Positions 1 to 9,193 of a stretch of DNA of 64,000 bases are shown one piece after another. Position 1 is the stretch's first letter, and the number at the start of each line of letters is the position of its first letter. This DNA is from Azolla caroliniana (taxonomy: Eukaryota > Polypodiophyta). Location: assembly GCA_043228905.1 (NCBI GenBank), contig JBHGNT010000065.1, forward strand, positions 62,001 through 126,000. The letters are read 5' to 3'. A program made the translations under genes and the position numbers. Below the pieces are notes generated by a model. That model had not been told where the DNA came from, did no database searches, and saw only the letters and a list, made by a program, of their open reading frames with translations.

Positions 1-241
1 ACTTGGTCCTATCGATTTCTCACGTTAATAATAACCAAACGTGAAGTGGCCCGGTTAAGGTAGGGTTGTAGCGCCTGAAATTGCCTACCTCTATGTATGA
101 AGAAGATAATGAACCAAATGTCATCTAGCAGCGCCATACCACTTAAATGAGATTAAGGTTTGGCTCCGACACTCCAACATGCCGACCGAGAATTCCCGGA
201 GAACAACACCGTTCTATGAAACATTCAAGGAAGGTTTGTGT

Positions 242-314
242 GCACCGAAGGGGACTTGAACCTCTAACCACCTGGTTCGAAGCCAGGTACTCTATCCGAT
301 TGAGCTATCGGTGC
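242..314 (-). tRNA. trnR-UCG: tRNA-Arg (anticodon UCG)
   Basis: On the minus strand a 73-nt cloverleaf can be read: acceptor GCACCGA paired with TCGGTGC, a D-arm beginning AGCTC, a five-pair anticodon stem CCTGG/CCAGG around loop CTTCGAA, and a T-arm with loop TTCAAGT. The anticodon TCG reads CGA and other CGN arginine codons. The gene lies inside inverted repeat 1, so an identical copy exists at 14199-14271 on the plus strand. This tRNA is kept in many non-seed plant mitochondria, which supports the taxonomic reading. Confidence 0.93.
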
Positions 315-652
315 TGCCTGCTGCTTTCAGAACACGCTTTCCCTGTCTATCTTTGGTAGGCGATTTGCTGGTTTCTGGAGCACCGCTTGTTTAGCAGGTG
401 GATCCAGAGTGCCAAAGAAAAGAAGAGCGGTTTTCCGCTTCTTCCGCCGGCCGCAGGTCAGCCTCTGAGGGCGCATCCCGGGCTTGTCCACGTCAACGCT
501 ATAGGTGACTTGTTCAGGAGGCAGCTTTTCTTTTCGGGCTGGTCCTCGTGGATGGTTCTCTAACCTTCCACACACTGTTAAGGAATGACCTAGTCATGTA
601 ATAGGGTCTCTTAAAGGAAATTATGCGGGTAGGTACTTGCAGCTCATAGAGG

Positions 653-687
<35 letters not shown>

Positions 688-735
688 CGGGTGTTGAGAC
701 TTCGCCAGCCCAGCCCAGCCCAGCCCAGCCCAGCC
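653..735. repeat. GCAC tandem array followed by six CAGCC units
   Basis: Positions 653-689 are about nine copies of GCAC, and 706-735 are six perfect copies of CAGCC, separated by 16 bases. The mirror copy in the other repeat arm lies at about 13778-13860. No coding role is visible. It belongs to the general abundance of short tandem arrays in this genome. Confidence 0.9.
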
Positions 736-1576
736 AACATGGGTGCTGCTTTCGCGCTCCTATGCAGCAGCAGAAAGCCATTCTGTTAATGAAAGCGGCG
801 AGTCATGCCACGATGAACCGCTTCATCGAAAAGCGTTAGTGAAAAGTACAGCGCGCAGCCGGAATATTATTATTATTCGTTACTCATTTCATGACTGAAG
901 CGCCAGCCAAAAAAACAAAACAAACAAAAAACTAGCACCTTTGAAAACAAAAGTGGTAGGGCCAGGAAGCCACCTGGCAATAGGAAAGTGCACGAATCGA
1001 GATCCGGCCTCTCCTCATTACGAAGAACCGGCAGATTCAGGTAGCTTGCCGGCCAAGTGAAGTGGTAGCTTGCCTAAGGCAGGTTCCTGTTCTTACAAGG
1101 GGTCTTCCGGGCTTCTGACAATGAATTTTCGAGGATTCTAGGGATAACATTGTTGAGCGAACACTGGACGTTGACATTTATAGGAAGGTACTACTTTGGG
1201 CGATCTTCAACAAAGTTGTGCTAATAGGCCTTCAAGCAAGTAGGAACCTGTATGTCGATAAGGTTTGTGCCTTGTTTAGGGATAGGTATCCGCTCTTGAA
1301 AATCACCGGCCCGCCCCTTCCACCCATCATAGTGCCCCCTCGTCCGTTACTTTACCTCAGTGCTCTCCTGCCCGCGTAACATTATGAAAGGGTTGAGAAC
1401 AGCAACGGCGACGGTATAGCAAGAGAAAGCTAGAGAGAAAGGGCTATGGGAATGTGAAGGACTCCCTTCGTTGAAAAAGAAAGTGTCGATTGTCTATTCT
1501 TTAGGCACTCGCGGGAGACTAATCTCTCCTAGAGAACACGTGTGGGAAGTATTCGTTTCTAATAATCCCAAAGTCT

Positions 1577-1927
1577 TTAAGGTTTTGACCATTTTGTGTA
1601 ACCATTAGGATGCTCCGAAAACACTGGAGTACAGGAAGGAAACACTGGTGTCAAAGCATTCTTTGGGAACCACATCCTGTTCTTCCTAGATGGATGATTT
1701 GCCCCGTTTGATGCCGTCGTGTGAAAGTTGTTTTCATGATTTAGGAATTCAACTGATTTTAGGTAATCCATCTTTATGTGGCACGACATGAAAGGTGCTA
1801 TGAAAAACACGTAACCGACCGAATTACGTGAAATGGATAAATCAATCTGGTTAGGGCATTCTTTAGAACTTACTTCAGGAAGAATCATCCAGGGCTGCGG
1901 TTGCGGTTTCTTCTTTCTTGTATTCAT
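1577..1927 (-). CDS. Hypothetical 116-residue open frame, copy 1 of 3
   Basis: An ATG-initiated frame of 116 codons without internal stops. I do not recognise the protein: it is Lys/Pro/Gln-rich at the N-terminus (MNTRKKKPQPQP), has one hydrophobic stretch near residues 38-48 and no clear domain. Identical copies lie at 12586-12936 (plus) and 39362-39712 (minus) only because the surrounding DNA is repeated. Real genes here are full of editing-dependent stops, so a clean ORF is weak evidence of function. It may be chance, an intron segment or a recently acquired frame. Confidence 0.22.
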   Translation of the reverse strand: MNTRKKKPQPQPWMILPEVSSKECPNQIDLSISRNSVGYVFFIAPFMSCHIKMDYLKSVEFLNHENNFHTTASNGANHPSRKNRMWFPKNALTPVFPSCTPVFSEHPNGYTKWSKP

Positions 1928-2013
1928 AACTTTTTTCTATTGCTTTTTCGGCGAAAAGGCAAGCAAGTTTTACCTGACTTAACTGAAAAGCCTAGAAGTG
2001 TTTGTAATGCACA

Positions 2014-2086
2014 GCATCCTTAGCTCAGTCGGATAGAGCAACAACCTTCTAAGTTGAAGGTCACAGGTTCAAGTCCTGTAGGATGC
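2014..2086 (+). tRNA. trnR-UCU: tRNA-Arg (anticodon UCU), copy 1
   Basis: A 73-nt cloverleaf: acceptor GCATCCT/AGGATGC, D-stem GCTC/GAGC, anticodon stem CAAC/GTTG around loop CTTCTAA, and T-stem ACAGG/CCTGT with loop TTCAAGT. Anticodon TCT reads AGA/AGG. The outermost anticodon-stem pair is an A-A mismatch. An identical copy lies at 39799-39871 in the 986-bp direct repeat. Upstream of rps2 and on the same strand. Confidence 0.93.
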
Positions 2087-2271
2087 GGAAAGTGCACATT
2101 AGATTATATACCTACGGAATGCTTTGCCCTTGTTCAGGGCGGGCTAGCGGGTTCTTCCTTTCAACCGAACCTGCATCATGCTTCGGTCACTTTTCGCTAT
2201 ATTGGTATATGGGATTACTTGCCCCTTTTCACTTCTTTTTAAACAGCCATGATTATAAAGAACCAATCTCA

Positions 2272-2412
2272 GATTTTTATGAAACCCTGCCTGAACTGAA
2301 CTTTATCATGGCTTGCAGTCCACTTGAATAATTTGCTACTGTTCTATCAGTTTTCAAACGGATACATAGATTTTGAACATCGAAGAAAGAAAGCATATTA
2401 TGCGCCGCTCTA
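2272..2412 (+). pseudogene. nad9: nad9 5' fragment (duplicated)
   Basis: About 140 bp here closely match, in inverted orientation, the first codons of nad9 at 34802-34942, including the frame that gives the residues ACSPL at the N-terminus. A small duplication (TGAAC) disrupts the frame, and similarity ends just before the rps2 start. The fragment begins exactly where the 986-bp repeat ends, so the repeat, this fragment and rps2 are joined by old recombination. It supplies the 5' flank of rps2 and is not a functional nad9. Confidence 0.75.
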
Positions 2413-2421
2413 CCGTATGAA

Positions 2422-3099
2422 ATGGAAAAAGGAAAGAAAGAGTATTATTCCAAAAAGGAAAAGAAAGTCATTTTTTAAAGATTACCGAATACAAGCGCAC
2501 ATTCGGGCTATTAGGGACCCCCAACTCCATATTATTAAAGATATTTATACGGATTTAGACGCGGAAGGGCTATTATTGATTTGGAAAAAACACTTTTATT
2601 CTTGAAGATTGCTTGTAATGCGATTGGATCTATCATTCGTAAGGAGGGCCATTTATTGTTGGTGAATATTGATCTTTTGTACGATGACACAATGAAAAAA
2701 ATGGCGAGAAGGACCAATTAAAGTCATATCAATTCCAAATGGATTGGTGGTTTCTTAATCAATTGGGAACATATGAAACATGAAGAACGCTTTAAGTATT
2801 CATCCACGTGGCGGCATTCTAGTCTACGTTTTTTAAAGATGTAAAGATATTTCGAAGGACTGATAACATGCTAAATTTCAGATAGTTTAGTTATACCGAA
2901 TGCACGTAAAGATTTCATAGCTATATTTGAAGCTAATTGATCATGAATATTTATTGCATTCCTGGTGGATTCTACTCTCCTAGAGGGATTACATAGGTTA
3001 GTTATTTATCTCATTCTGGTAAATAATGATTCCGTGTGGTTCACAAATCCATTTTGCTAATTGGTCACGAAAATAGTCATTCATTCGAAAAAGGCTTGA
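2422..3099 (+). CDS. rps2: Ribosomal protein S2 (heavily edited)
   Basis: Mitochondrial small-subunit protein uS2. One continuous frame of 226 codons runs from ATG to a TGA following residues IVIHSKKA. Recognisable uS2 blocks occur in order: NTSAH, LYGFRRGRAIIDLEKTL, ACNAIGSIIRKEG, SHINSKWIGGFL, DSLVIPNARKDFIAIFEAN and a C-terminal hydrophobic segment. About nine in-frame TAA/TAG/TGA codons occur at positions where Gln or Arg is expected, so U-to-C editing must restore the mRNA. The length of 225 aa is normal for plant mitochondrial S2. rps2 is lost from most seed-plant mitochondria, so its presence supports a non-seed plant. The start ATG was chosen because it is in frame and no conserved block precedes it. 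Confidence 0.88.
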
Positions 3100-4113
3100 G
3101 AACCCAGCAGAAAAGCCAGTAAAATAAGGAAAATTCAAAAAAGAAAAAAGAATACCCACTAGAAAGGATGCTAGTTGCTGTCTCTCACCTCTTCAGAGCG
3201 GCACCAGAAATCAAGCAAGAACCAGTATTATTCGTCACCTTACTATGCGTCCCTTTGCCATTCTTTGCGATGGCGAAAGCGGCTCCAGATGAGAAAAAGA
3301 GCCCAGCACAGCCCTGGAATTTGGGCTTGATACACTGGGAGGTTATAAACAGTCACACCCGCAGAGAGCGGCTGGGCGGTAAGTTGGAGGGAGTTTTCTG
3401 CAACAACTTTAACTTTCGCAGCTAACAGAAATCTCCTCTGTCCTAGAAGATGACGTTAGATCAAACCTATGCTCTCAGGCGCTTCTAACGTCCTACAAAA
3501 CCGAAATCAAGTCAACAACGCCGCAAGCAATTAGTGACCTCAGTTCAGCTAGCAGGAAATATGATACTGGGATAGGGTAGCAGGCACTATCGCGAGGCGC
3601 TCCCCTATCCCAATGGGACTACAGGAAAGTCCGCAATGCAATATTGTGGAGAATGAATTAACCCCATTAAGGCAACCACGAAAGCATACCGCTTACGGTT
3701 TGATGAGTCTGATCTCGAGCGAGAATGAATTATCATTTTGTTCTGAGAATTCATCTGTTGGCTCAGCTCCTGGGGATGTAGAGGGCTAAAAGTAACAACA
3801 ACTTGGTTATGGAAAATTGTCTTCAATTAAGTCATTTTTTATCCTATACGTCGGGGCGGGGTCCGCCCCCTCCCACGCCAATTGAACCAGTTAAAGGGAA
3901 GACAAGATCGACCCTCAACCATGCTGCTTTTACGGCATGCTCTTCCTTTCTTCCTGTGCTTGTTCTCTTCAGTCTAAGCTACGTAACTCCTCCCTTCAGT
4001 CCAAACCTTCGTCCCAATTCGTAAGCCTTCGCTTGACCGCAGTCCCTCGGTAGAAATGGGTTTGGTTTTCCCATAGCCATGATCTGTAGCCATCCTTTGT
4101 CCTATTTGTCAGT
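3100..4113. other. Spacer without a recognised gene
   Basis: No conserved mitochondrial protein or RNA was seen in this kilobase. It holds an 85-codon chance frame near 3168-3425, a GC-rich hairpin at 3846-3884 and, at 3900-3960, a block similar to part of the nad1 intron at 24925-24970 (inverted). The rest is unexplained. Confidence 0.6.
3846..3884. repeat. GC-rich hairpin element, copy 1
   Basis: A G/C-run palindrome centred on GGGGTCCGCCCC lies within a segment starting TATACGTCGGGGCGG. The same segment occurs inverted at about 43356-43395. It can fold into a strong stem in either strand. It resembles the short GC-rich mobile clusters known from some mitochondrial genomes, but no family assignment is possible by eye. 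Confidence 0.6.
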
Positions 4114-4184
4114 TGCGGATAACGGGAGTCGAACCCATATCCTCTGCTTGGAAGGCAGATAATCTACCGTTAATCTATATCCGC
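4114..4184 (-). tRNA. trnG-UCC: tRNA-Gly (anticodon UCC)
   Basis: Minus-strand cloverleaf of 71 nt: acceptor GCGGATA pairing with TATCCGC, anticodon stem CTGCC/AGCAG around loop CTTCCAA, and T-loop TTCGACT within ATGGG/CCCGT. Anticodon TCC decodes GGN glycine codons. It stands alone between rps2 and the rRNA cluster, on the strand opposite to rps2. Confidence 0.9.
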
Positions 4185-4595
4185 CTAAGTTTCGTTTCCG
4201 AAAGGAGGGGTATTATGAAGAAAGAGATCATTCCTATAATACAAATCGGCCGAAGCGCGGGGCCTTCTATGCGCGCGCAAAGACTTTGCCCCGCTCAAGC
4301 ACCTAGTAGAATGCGAGTGATGGATCATTTGTGTTCAATTCGTTTCATATACGATAATTCATGGAGCTTGCTTGCTGCGTGGGCCATCCCCAGCAGTAAT
4401 GGTTGAGGGCCGGCGTAAGCTATCGATTAGCGCCTAAGCCGCTTGGTTGGCACCCGATCTCTCATCACTCAATCTCGGGAAGGGAAAAGGGCCTAGAAAG
4501 AAAGTCTTATGTCCTTGCAGCAAGCAAGTCGCAGCAATGCAATGAAGGCCTTCGCTTTGTCGTCGTCTTTCGATCTATACGTTTTTCGAACTCCA

Positions 4596-4597
<2 letters not shown>

Positions 4598-4628
<31 letters not shown>

Positions 4629-4629
4629 G
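4598..4629. repeat. GCTT tandem array
   Basis: Eight GCTT units in a row. It is one member of the dispersed AAGC/GCTT family that recurs about twenty times in the window. Peptides rich in LLAC or KQAS predicted here are translations of the array, not proteins. Confidence 0.9.
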
Positions 4630-4770
4630 CTTTAGGCTTTAGCGAGGTTCATGAAATCTCGAAGAAAGCAGCAAGCAGCTGGGGTCTTTGAATAGTTAAC
4701 GTCTCACAGGTCATGAGGCGGCTCGAAAGTCAAAGAATGTATATGATACTAACCGTACATTTTCCCTTCC

Positions 4771-4838
4771 CGCGCTGGTAGCTCAACTGTTAACCGCTTC
4801 ATCCGCGATTGGTCTACGGTTTCAATCCCTTCATGCGC
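4771..4838 (+). pseudogene. trnN: Degenerate tRNA, probably trnN-GUU
   Basis: The segment keeps TAGCTCA of a D-arm, an anticodon-loop-like CTGTTAACCG, and GGTCTACGGTTTCAATCC of a variable region and T-arm, in the order of tRNA-Asn. The D-arm runs directly into the anticodon region, and CGCTTCATCCGCG follows it. That block is similar to the GATGAANCGG motifs scattered through this genome. No complete cloverleaf can form, so it is most likely a broken trnN. The identity is an inference from a few short blocks. Confidence 0.4.
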
Positions 4839-4877
4839 TTCATGAAGAAGCGCTTCCTCCTCGCGCATAGCGCTTCA

Positions 4878-4912
4878 TCCGGCCGGGCCGGGCCGGGCCG
4901 GGCCGGGCCGGC
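4878..4912. repeat. GGGCC tandem array next to the rns 3' end
   Basis: Repeated CCGGG/GGGCC units form a 35-bp extremely GC-rich block about 75 bp beyond the 3' end of rns. A similar array is at 14723-14757. It could fold into a stable stem and might act as a processing or termination barrier, but that is speculation. Confidence 0.8.
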
Positions 4913-4984
4913 ATTTACCCAACTTGGAATTAACTTCATCAAGTCAGTACAGTTAACGAAAGGACGCTGGCGCTTCCCTTTGAG

Positions 4985-5201
4985 ATTCCCTCCAGCCACA
5001 GGTTCCCCTACGACTACCATGTTACGACTTCACCCCAGTCACTGACCCAACCGTGATATGCGCCAAGAAGACCACCAATACCAAAATGGGCCACACTCAA
5101 CTAGGCATGGAACACTTTAGTAATGGGTGATCTCTGGTCGATGCTTCGGGCGAAACCAATTCCCAGGGTGTGACGGGCGGTGTGTACGGGGCCCGAGTAC
5201 A

Positions 5202-5251
<50 letters not shown>

Positions 5252-5687
5252 TTCTCGAGTTGCAGAGAACAATCCGAACTGAGGCAATCTTTCTGGATTC
5301 GCTCCGCCTTACGGCCCTGCTTCCTATTGTAATTGCCATTGTAGCACGTGTGTAGCCCAGCCCATAAGGGCCATGCGGACTTGACGTCATCCTCACCTTC
5401 CTCCATAGTAGAACTACGGGCAGTCTCTTGTGAGTGCAACATCGGCACAGAGGGAGTGTCATCAATCCTGGCTAACCGCTGACTGAACACAGATTCATGG
5501 GCAGGTACCGATGAAGCGGCTCACTTACCACCGGCTCGCTCGTCGGAACCTCAAGTTCGTCGGAAGCCAGCCCATGTTCTATGTTCCTGCTTGCCGAGGG
5601 TGAATGATGACATTGATCCTCTGGGAGCAGCATATCTTAGCAACACAAAACGAGGGTTTCGCTCGTTATAGGAGTTAACCAAAAACG

Positions 5688-5726
<39 letters not shown>

Positions 5727-5833
5727 ATGAATTTTCGTTTCATCCCGTTAAGGACAAGCACACCGGTTCATATGTCAAGTGTTCATACGTCAAGTGTTCA
5801 TATGTCAAGGGCTGGTAAGGTTTTGCGCGTTGT

Positions 5834-5866
<33 letters not shown>

Positions 5867-5986
5867 AGGCCCCCGTCAATTCCTTTGAGTTTCAGTCTTG
5901 CGACCGTACTCCCCAGGCGGAGTGTTTAACGCGTTAGCTGGGCCCCCGATCCGCGGACCAAGGACGAACACTCATCGTTTACGGCA

Positions 5987-6022
<36 letters not shown>

Positions 6023-6262
6023 AGCTTTCGCACCTCAGCGTCAGTAGAGACCCAGAAAGCTGCCTTCGCTACTTCGGCGTTCCTTCGTATATCTCCGGAT
6101 TTTATCCCTACACACGAAATTCCACTCCCCTCTGTCCCACTCGAGTAAATTGGTTTTGAAAGCATTCCGCCAGTTGAGCTGGCGCCTTTGACTTTCAACC
6201 TGATTCACTGCCTACGTGCCCTTTACGCCCAGTCATTCCGAATAACACTTGCCCCCCCCGTC

Positions 6263-6298
<36 letters not shown>

Positions 6299-6454
6299 CT
6301 TCTTCGAGTCTTGTCATAATCGCGTACTCGACGAAAGAGCTTTACAAGCGGCATTGCCCTTCCTCGCGTTAGCGACGTTTTTCACTCACTCACGCGATAT
6401 TGCTGGATCGGGCTTTCGCCCATTGTCCGATATTCCCCACTGCTGCCTCCCTAC

Positions 6455-6492
<38 letters not shown>

Positions 6493-6600
6493 GTCCGAAA
6501 AGATCAGCTAAGCATCTGCGGCTTGGTCAGCCTTTACCCAACCAACTACCTAATACTACGCAGGCTCATCAAACAGCGCTTTTTAGCTTTATCGAAAAGC

Positions 6601-6636
<36 letters not shown>

Positions 6637-6808
6637 AGCTGCTTTCGTTTCTTTGGGATTCGGCCCAAACTGTTTGGCAGATTCCCACGCGTTACGCACC
6701 CGTTCGCCACTTTGTCTTCAACTGTTCTATAGACGAAAACAACGTTCGACTTGCATGTGTTAAGCATATCGCTAGCGTTCATTCTGAGCCAGGATCAAAC
6801 TCGGTTTT
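4985..6808 (-). rRNA. rns: Small-subunit (18S-type) mitochondrial rRNA
   Basis: Read on the minus strand the gene opens with the universal AGTTTGATCCTGGCTCAG near 6785-6803 and ends with the region around AAGTCGTAACATGGTAG and GGGGAACCTG near 4990-5035. Intermediate universal blocks are present in order, including those complementary to GTGCCAGCAGCCGCGG (around 6265-6285), ATTAGATACCC (about 5998-6008) and GGGCCCCCGCACAAGCGG (about 5860-5885). The length of about 1.8 kb is normal for plants. An AAGC tandem array is inserted at 6602-6632 in the 5' variable domain. Ends are estimated to about 10 bp. rrn5 lies upstream, with the partial rnl between them. Confidence 0.95.
6602..6632. repeat. AAGC tandem array inside rns
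   Basis: About eight AAGC units within the 5' domain of rns, flanked by the small inverted motifs AAAGCAGC and GCAAAGCTGC. It lies in a variable, non-universal region and presumably forms part of an extended helix or loop in the mature rRNA. Confidence 0.88.
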
Positions 6809-8072
6809 TTGGTCAATTTCTGCCATACGAGGCAGGTTGATGAATTCATGTGCAATATTTGAATTTTGGTGTGACTCTTGGTTGGAGAAGGCCACACCAC
6901 AGTTGGTCTCTTCTCCATAAGCCGGACCGCCAACGTCAAGGCGAGATCACATTGGTCCAGTCCCCGCATAGCCAGTGGAAGGGTGAGGTGCATCCACTCA
7001 GATAGCATGGGGAGGTCGAATGACTGCGGCCACGTCAATCCGCTTCTTTTCTTTTCTTGTTGGGCCGCGCCGCAATTGTCTAGCTTCTGCGTTTAGTTTT
7101 TTTTTTCGCTCTCGAACGGTTACGATGAACCGGTGCATATGGCCGGAGAACCAACCTTTGGTTCGAGATGGATTCGGCCTTCCCTTACGTCATGTTCATG
7201 GCCTTGCATTCCAATGATCACTGCGCTTCACTTGGCTCCAGAGAGCAAGAAGGCCTAGCTAGAACAACAATCTCAGTGACAAAATTGACCTCGGCTAGAA
7301 GGTTACGTAAGTGAATTTCAGTCGGGCCAGCAGCAGTGTTCACATGTTCATAGATGCTCCAATGAAAAAGCATAAACATCACGAAGCCCGTCTAAAGTTT
7401 AGTTTTTTTCTTCGCTGAAAAGCAGCAGCTCTCGATACACTGGTGCATATGGCCGGAGAACCAACCTTTGGTTCGAGATGGATTCGGCCGAAGGGAGTGA
7501 GAACCGGCGTGTTGGCATTAACAATCATGCTCTCATCTTTCGAATCAGTCGTTACGGGGTCAATGAGCTAGCTCGTAGCTACGAGAGAGATTCCCTAAGA
7601 ACAAGGTGGTTCTGGAATACGAGATAAAGCAACGAGGACAGTGGGAACAAGACCTTTTGGTGGTGGGACCCTGGACTGTTTAAGTGTTGGTCCCGGGGCA
7701 CCTATCCTGGCGCATTCTTGCTTGCTTGCTTGCTTGCTGAACCCGGGTTGGCGTTAGCTAACCGCCTACCAAACTTGACCTGCTTTCATCTTGGGGCCTG
7801 ACCCGCTTTATTCCTCGTCGTTGAGGGCGTGCTTGCTTGCTTGCTTGCTTGCTTGCTGGGGCACTCGACCGCAATAAAGGGAGAGAAGCTTTCACGACTT
7901 CCCACGGTGTGGCCATTACTCTCAAAGGGTAAGCTGGTTTCACCGTTATGAGCCAGTTATTGAAAAAGCGTTCGCACGCTTGTGGGGCGAAAGGCCAGAG
8001 GAGGACTCCTTTTCCCTCTTCTTGTGGTCCTTCGGACTTCAACAAAGGAACGGCGGAGTCGTAGCTCTTTGA
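6809..8072. other. Spacer between rns and partial rnl, with a duplicated hairpin block
   Basis: No rRNA or protein gene was recognised. A 47-bp block around TGCATATGGCCGGAGAACCAACC... occurs at 7134-7180 and again at 7444-7490. It contains nested complementary ends (GGCC/GGCC and AACC/GGTT). A 65-bp segment at 7026-7092 recurs at about 32636-32693. Two GCTT arrays are at 7718-7739 and 7831-7857. If rnl has an unusual intron or expansion, part of it may lie here. Confidence 0.5.
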
Positions 8073-9080
8073 TTCACCCCTAGCCACGAGTCATCCCCGT
8101 ATTTTGCCACATACGTGAGTTCGGTCCTCCAAGGCCTCTGTGGAGAGCTCGATTCAACCTGCTCGTGGCTAGATCAATCGGTTTCGGGTCAAATAGAAAC
8201 AACGCCGAAGATTCAACCTCGTTGCGCCTACACCTAATGGCTTAAGCCGCTGTTCCCATTCACTCGCTGACCCATTATGCAAAAGGTACGCCGTTAGGGT
8301 GGAAAGTGCTAAAGCGAGAGCCGACAACGCGAAGCTTCGCTCAAGGGTTCGCGTATGCGAACATTAGTGGCTTTGCCTCCGAAAGCTACAGCGCTTTCTC
8401 AGCTTCGCGTATGCGTTCCATCGAACATTAGTGGCTTTGCCGCATTTTCTCAGCTTCGCTCTTCCGACTGATAGTTTGCATCGGATTTCAGGTTTTCTAT
8501 TGCACTCCCGGCATACGGCGGGGTCTTTTCACTTTTCCCTCACGGTACTTGTGGTACGCTATCGGTCATTGAGGAATACTTAGGCGCGGGGGTGGTCCCC
8601 CTTAGTCACGTAAAGCGATCATTATTCAAACACGGTATCCGCGTTTTGTAATGGTAATCAAACTTGCCAGGAAAGATCTACGGGGCTATCACCTTCTTTG
8701 GCCAGATCTTCCAACCTTTTCAGAATTCCTTGAGGAAGGGTTCCCACCCTTCCCTCTACTGCAAGTTCTCCCCCGCACGGGGCCAGGGAAAGCGGCCCTT
8801 CTGGGCTGGGGCCCCTTCCCTTTTCTTTGCCTAATCCGCTTTCGCTCGCCGCTACTAACGGAGTCTCAGTTGATTTCCTTTCCTTTAGCTACAATGATGT
8901 TTCAGTTCGCTAAGTTTCTCAAGTCCGAGGCAGAGCCGCAGCACACGGCATGCCCGGCAAGCTTGGATACGGTTTCCCGATTGGAAACCCATGGATCACA
9001 GACGGTATCTCCCCATGGCCTTTCGCCTTTGGAAGCGTCCTTCCCTCTCAATGCCCAGGCATCCATCCAATGCATTCTTT
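8073..9080 (-). rRNA. rnl: Large-subunit rRNA, 5' part only (discontinuous rnl)
   Basis: On the minus strand the segment matches the first third of large-subunit rRNA: GGATGGATGCCTGGGCATTGAGAG at the 5' end, AGTAGCGGCGAGCGAAAG, TACCGTGAGGGAAAAGTGAAAAGA, CGTACCTTTTGCATAATGGGTCAGCGAG, and GACCCGAAACCGATTGATCTAGCC. Similarity stops after GGCTAGGGGTGAA, where the next conserved bases (AGGCCAATCAAAC) should follow. None of the later domains, such as the peptidyl-transferase region, was seen anywhere in the window. The gene is therefore truncated, split in trans or interrupted by an intron lacking obvious ends. The upstream block around 9084-9110 resembles a tRNA T-arm. Confidence 0.85.
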
Positions 9081-9193
9081 TCGATGCAGTAGGAGTTGAA
9101 CCTACCGAACACCGTACAAAATCTTAATGAGTGTTCTGCGATCGCCACTCAACCTGTGACTGCTTAAAACCGAGACAAAAAGAAGCCCGCATA

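Larger units (their letters stand above)
1..1992. repeat. Inverted repeat 1, left arm (possibly extending left of the window)
   Basis: Position i pairs with position 14513-i on the opposite strand across the whole arm. This was checked at the first bases, at trnR-UCG, at two open frames and at the right boundary, where the sequence diverges just after position 1992. The arm carries trnR-UCG and a 116-codon open frame, and it overlaps the left part of the 986-bp direct repeat. Because position 1 still matches its partner, the repeat may be longer than seen. Such long identical pairs are typical recombination substrates in vascular-plant mitochondria. Confidence 0.95.
1286..2271 (+). repeat. 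986-bp direct repeat, copy 1
   Basis: The sequence matches 39071-40056 at a constant offset of 37785. The match begins at the GTATCCGCTC block and ends at AACCAATCTCA, after which the two copies diverge. It carries trnR-UCU and the 116-codon open frame. Its left 707 bp are also part of inverted repeat 1, so a third, inverted partial copy exists at 12521-13227. Confidence 0.93.

Noticed and set aside
653-689. Regularly repeated short units that might suggest a CRISPR array
   Set aside because: Uninterrupted 4-bp microsatellite with no spacers. The genome is a plant mitochondrion.
3690-3735. A hammerhead-like core (TGATGAG ... CGAGAATGAA)
   Set aside because: The conserved CUGAUGA, GAAA and cleavage-site GUC elements are not all present and the stems do not pair convincingly.
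4985-6808. Several ORFs of 60-223 codons inside the rns region
   Set aside because: They lie within a clearly recognisable rRNA gene.
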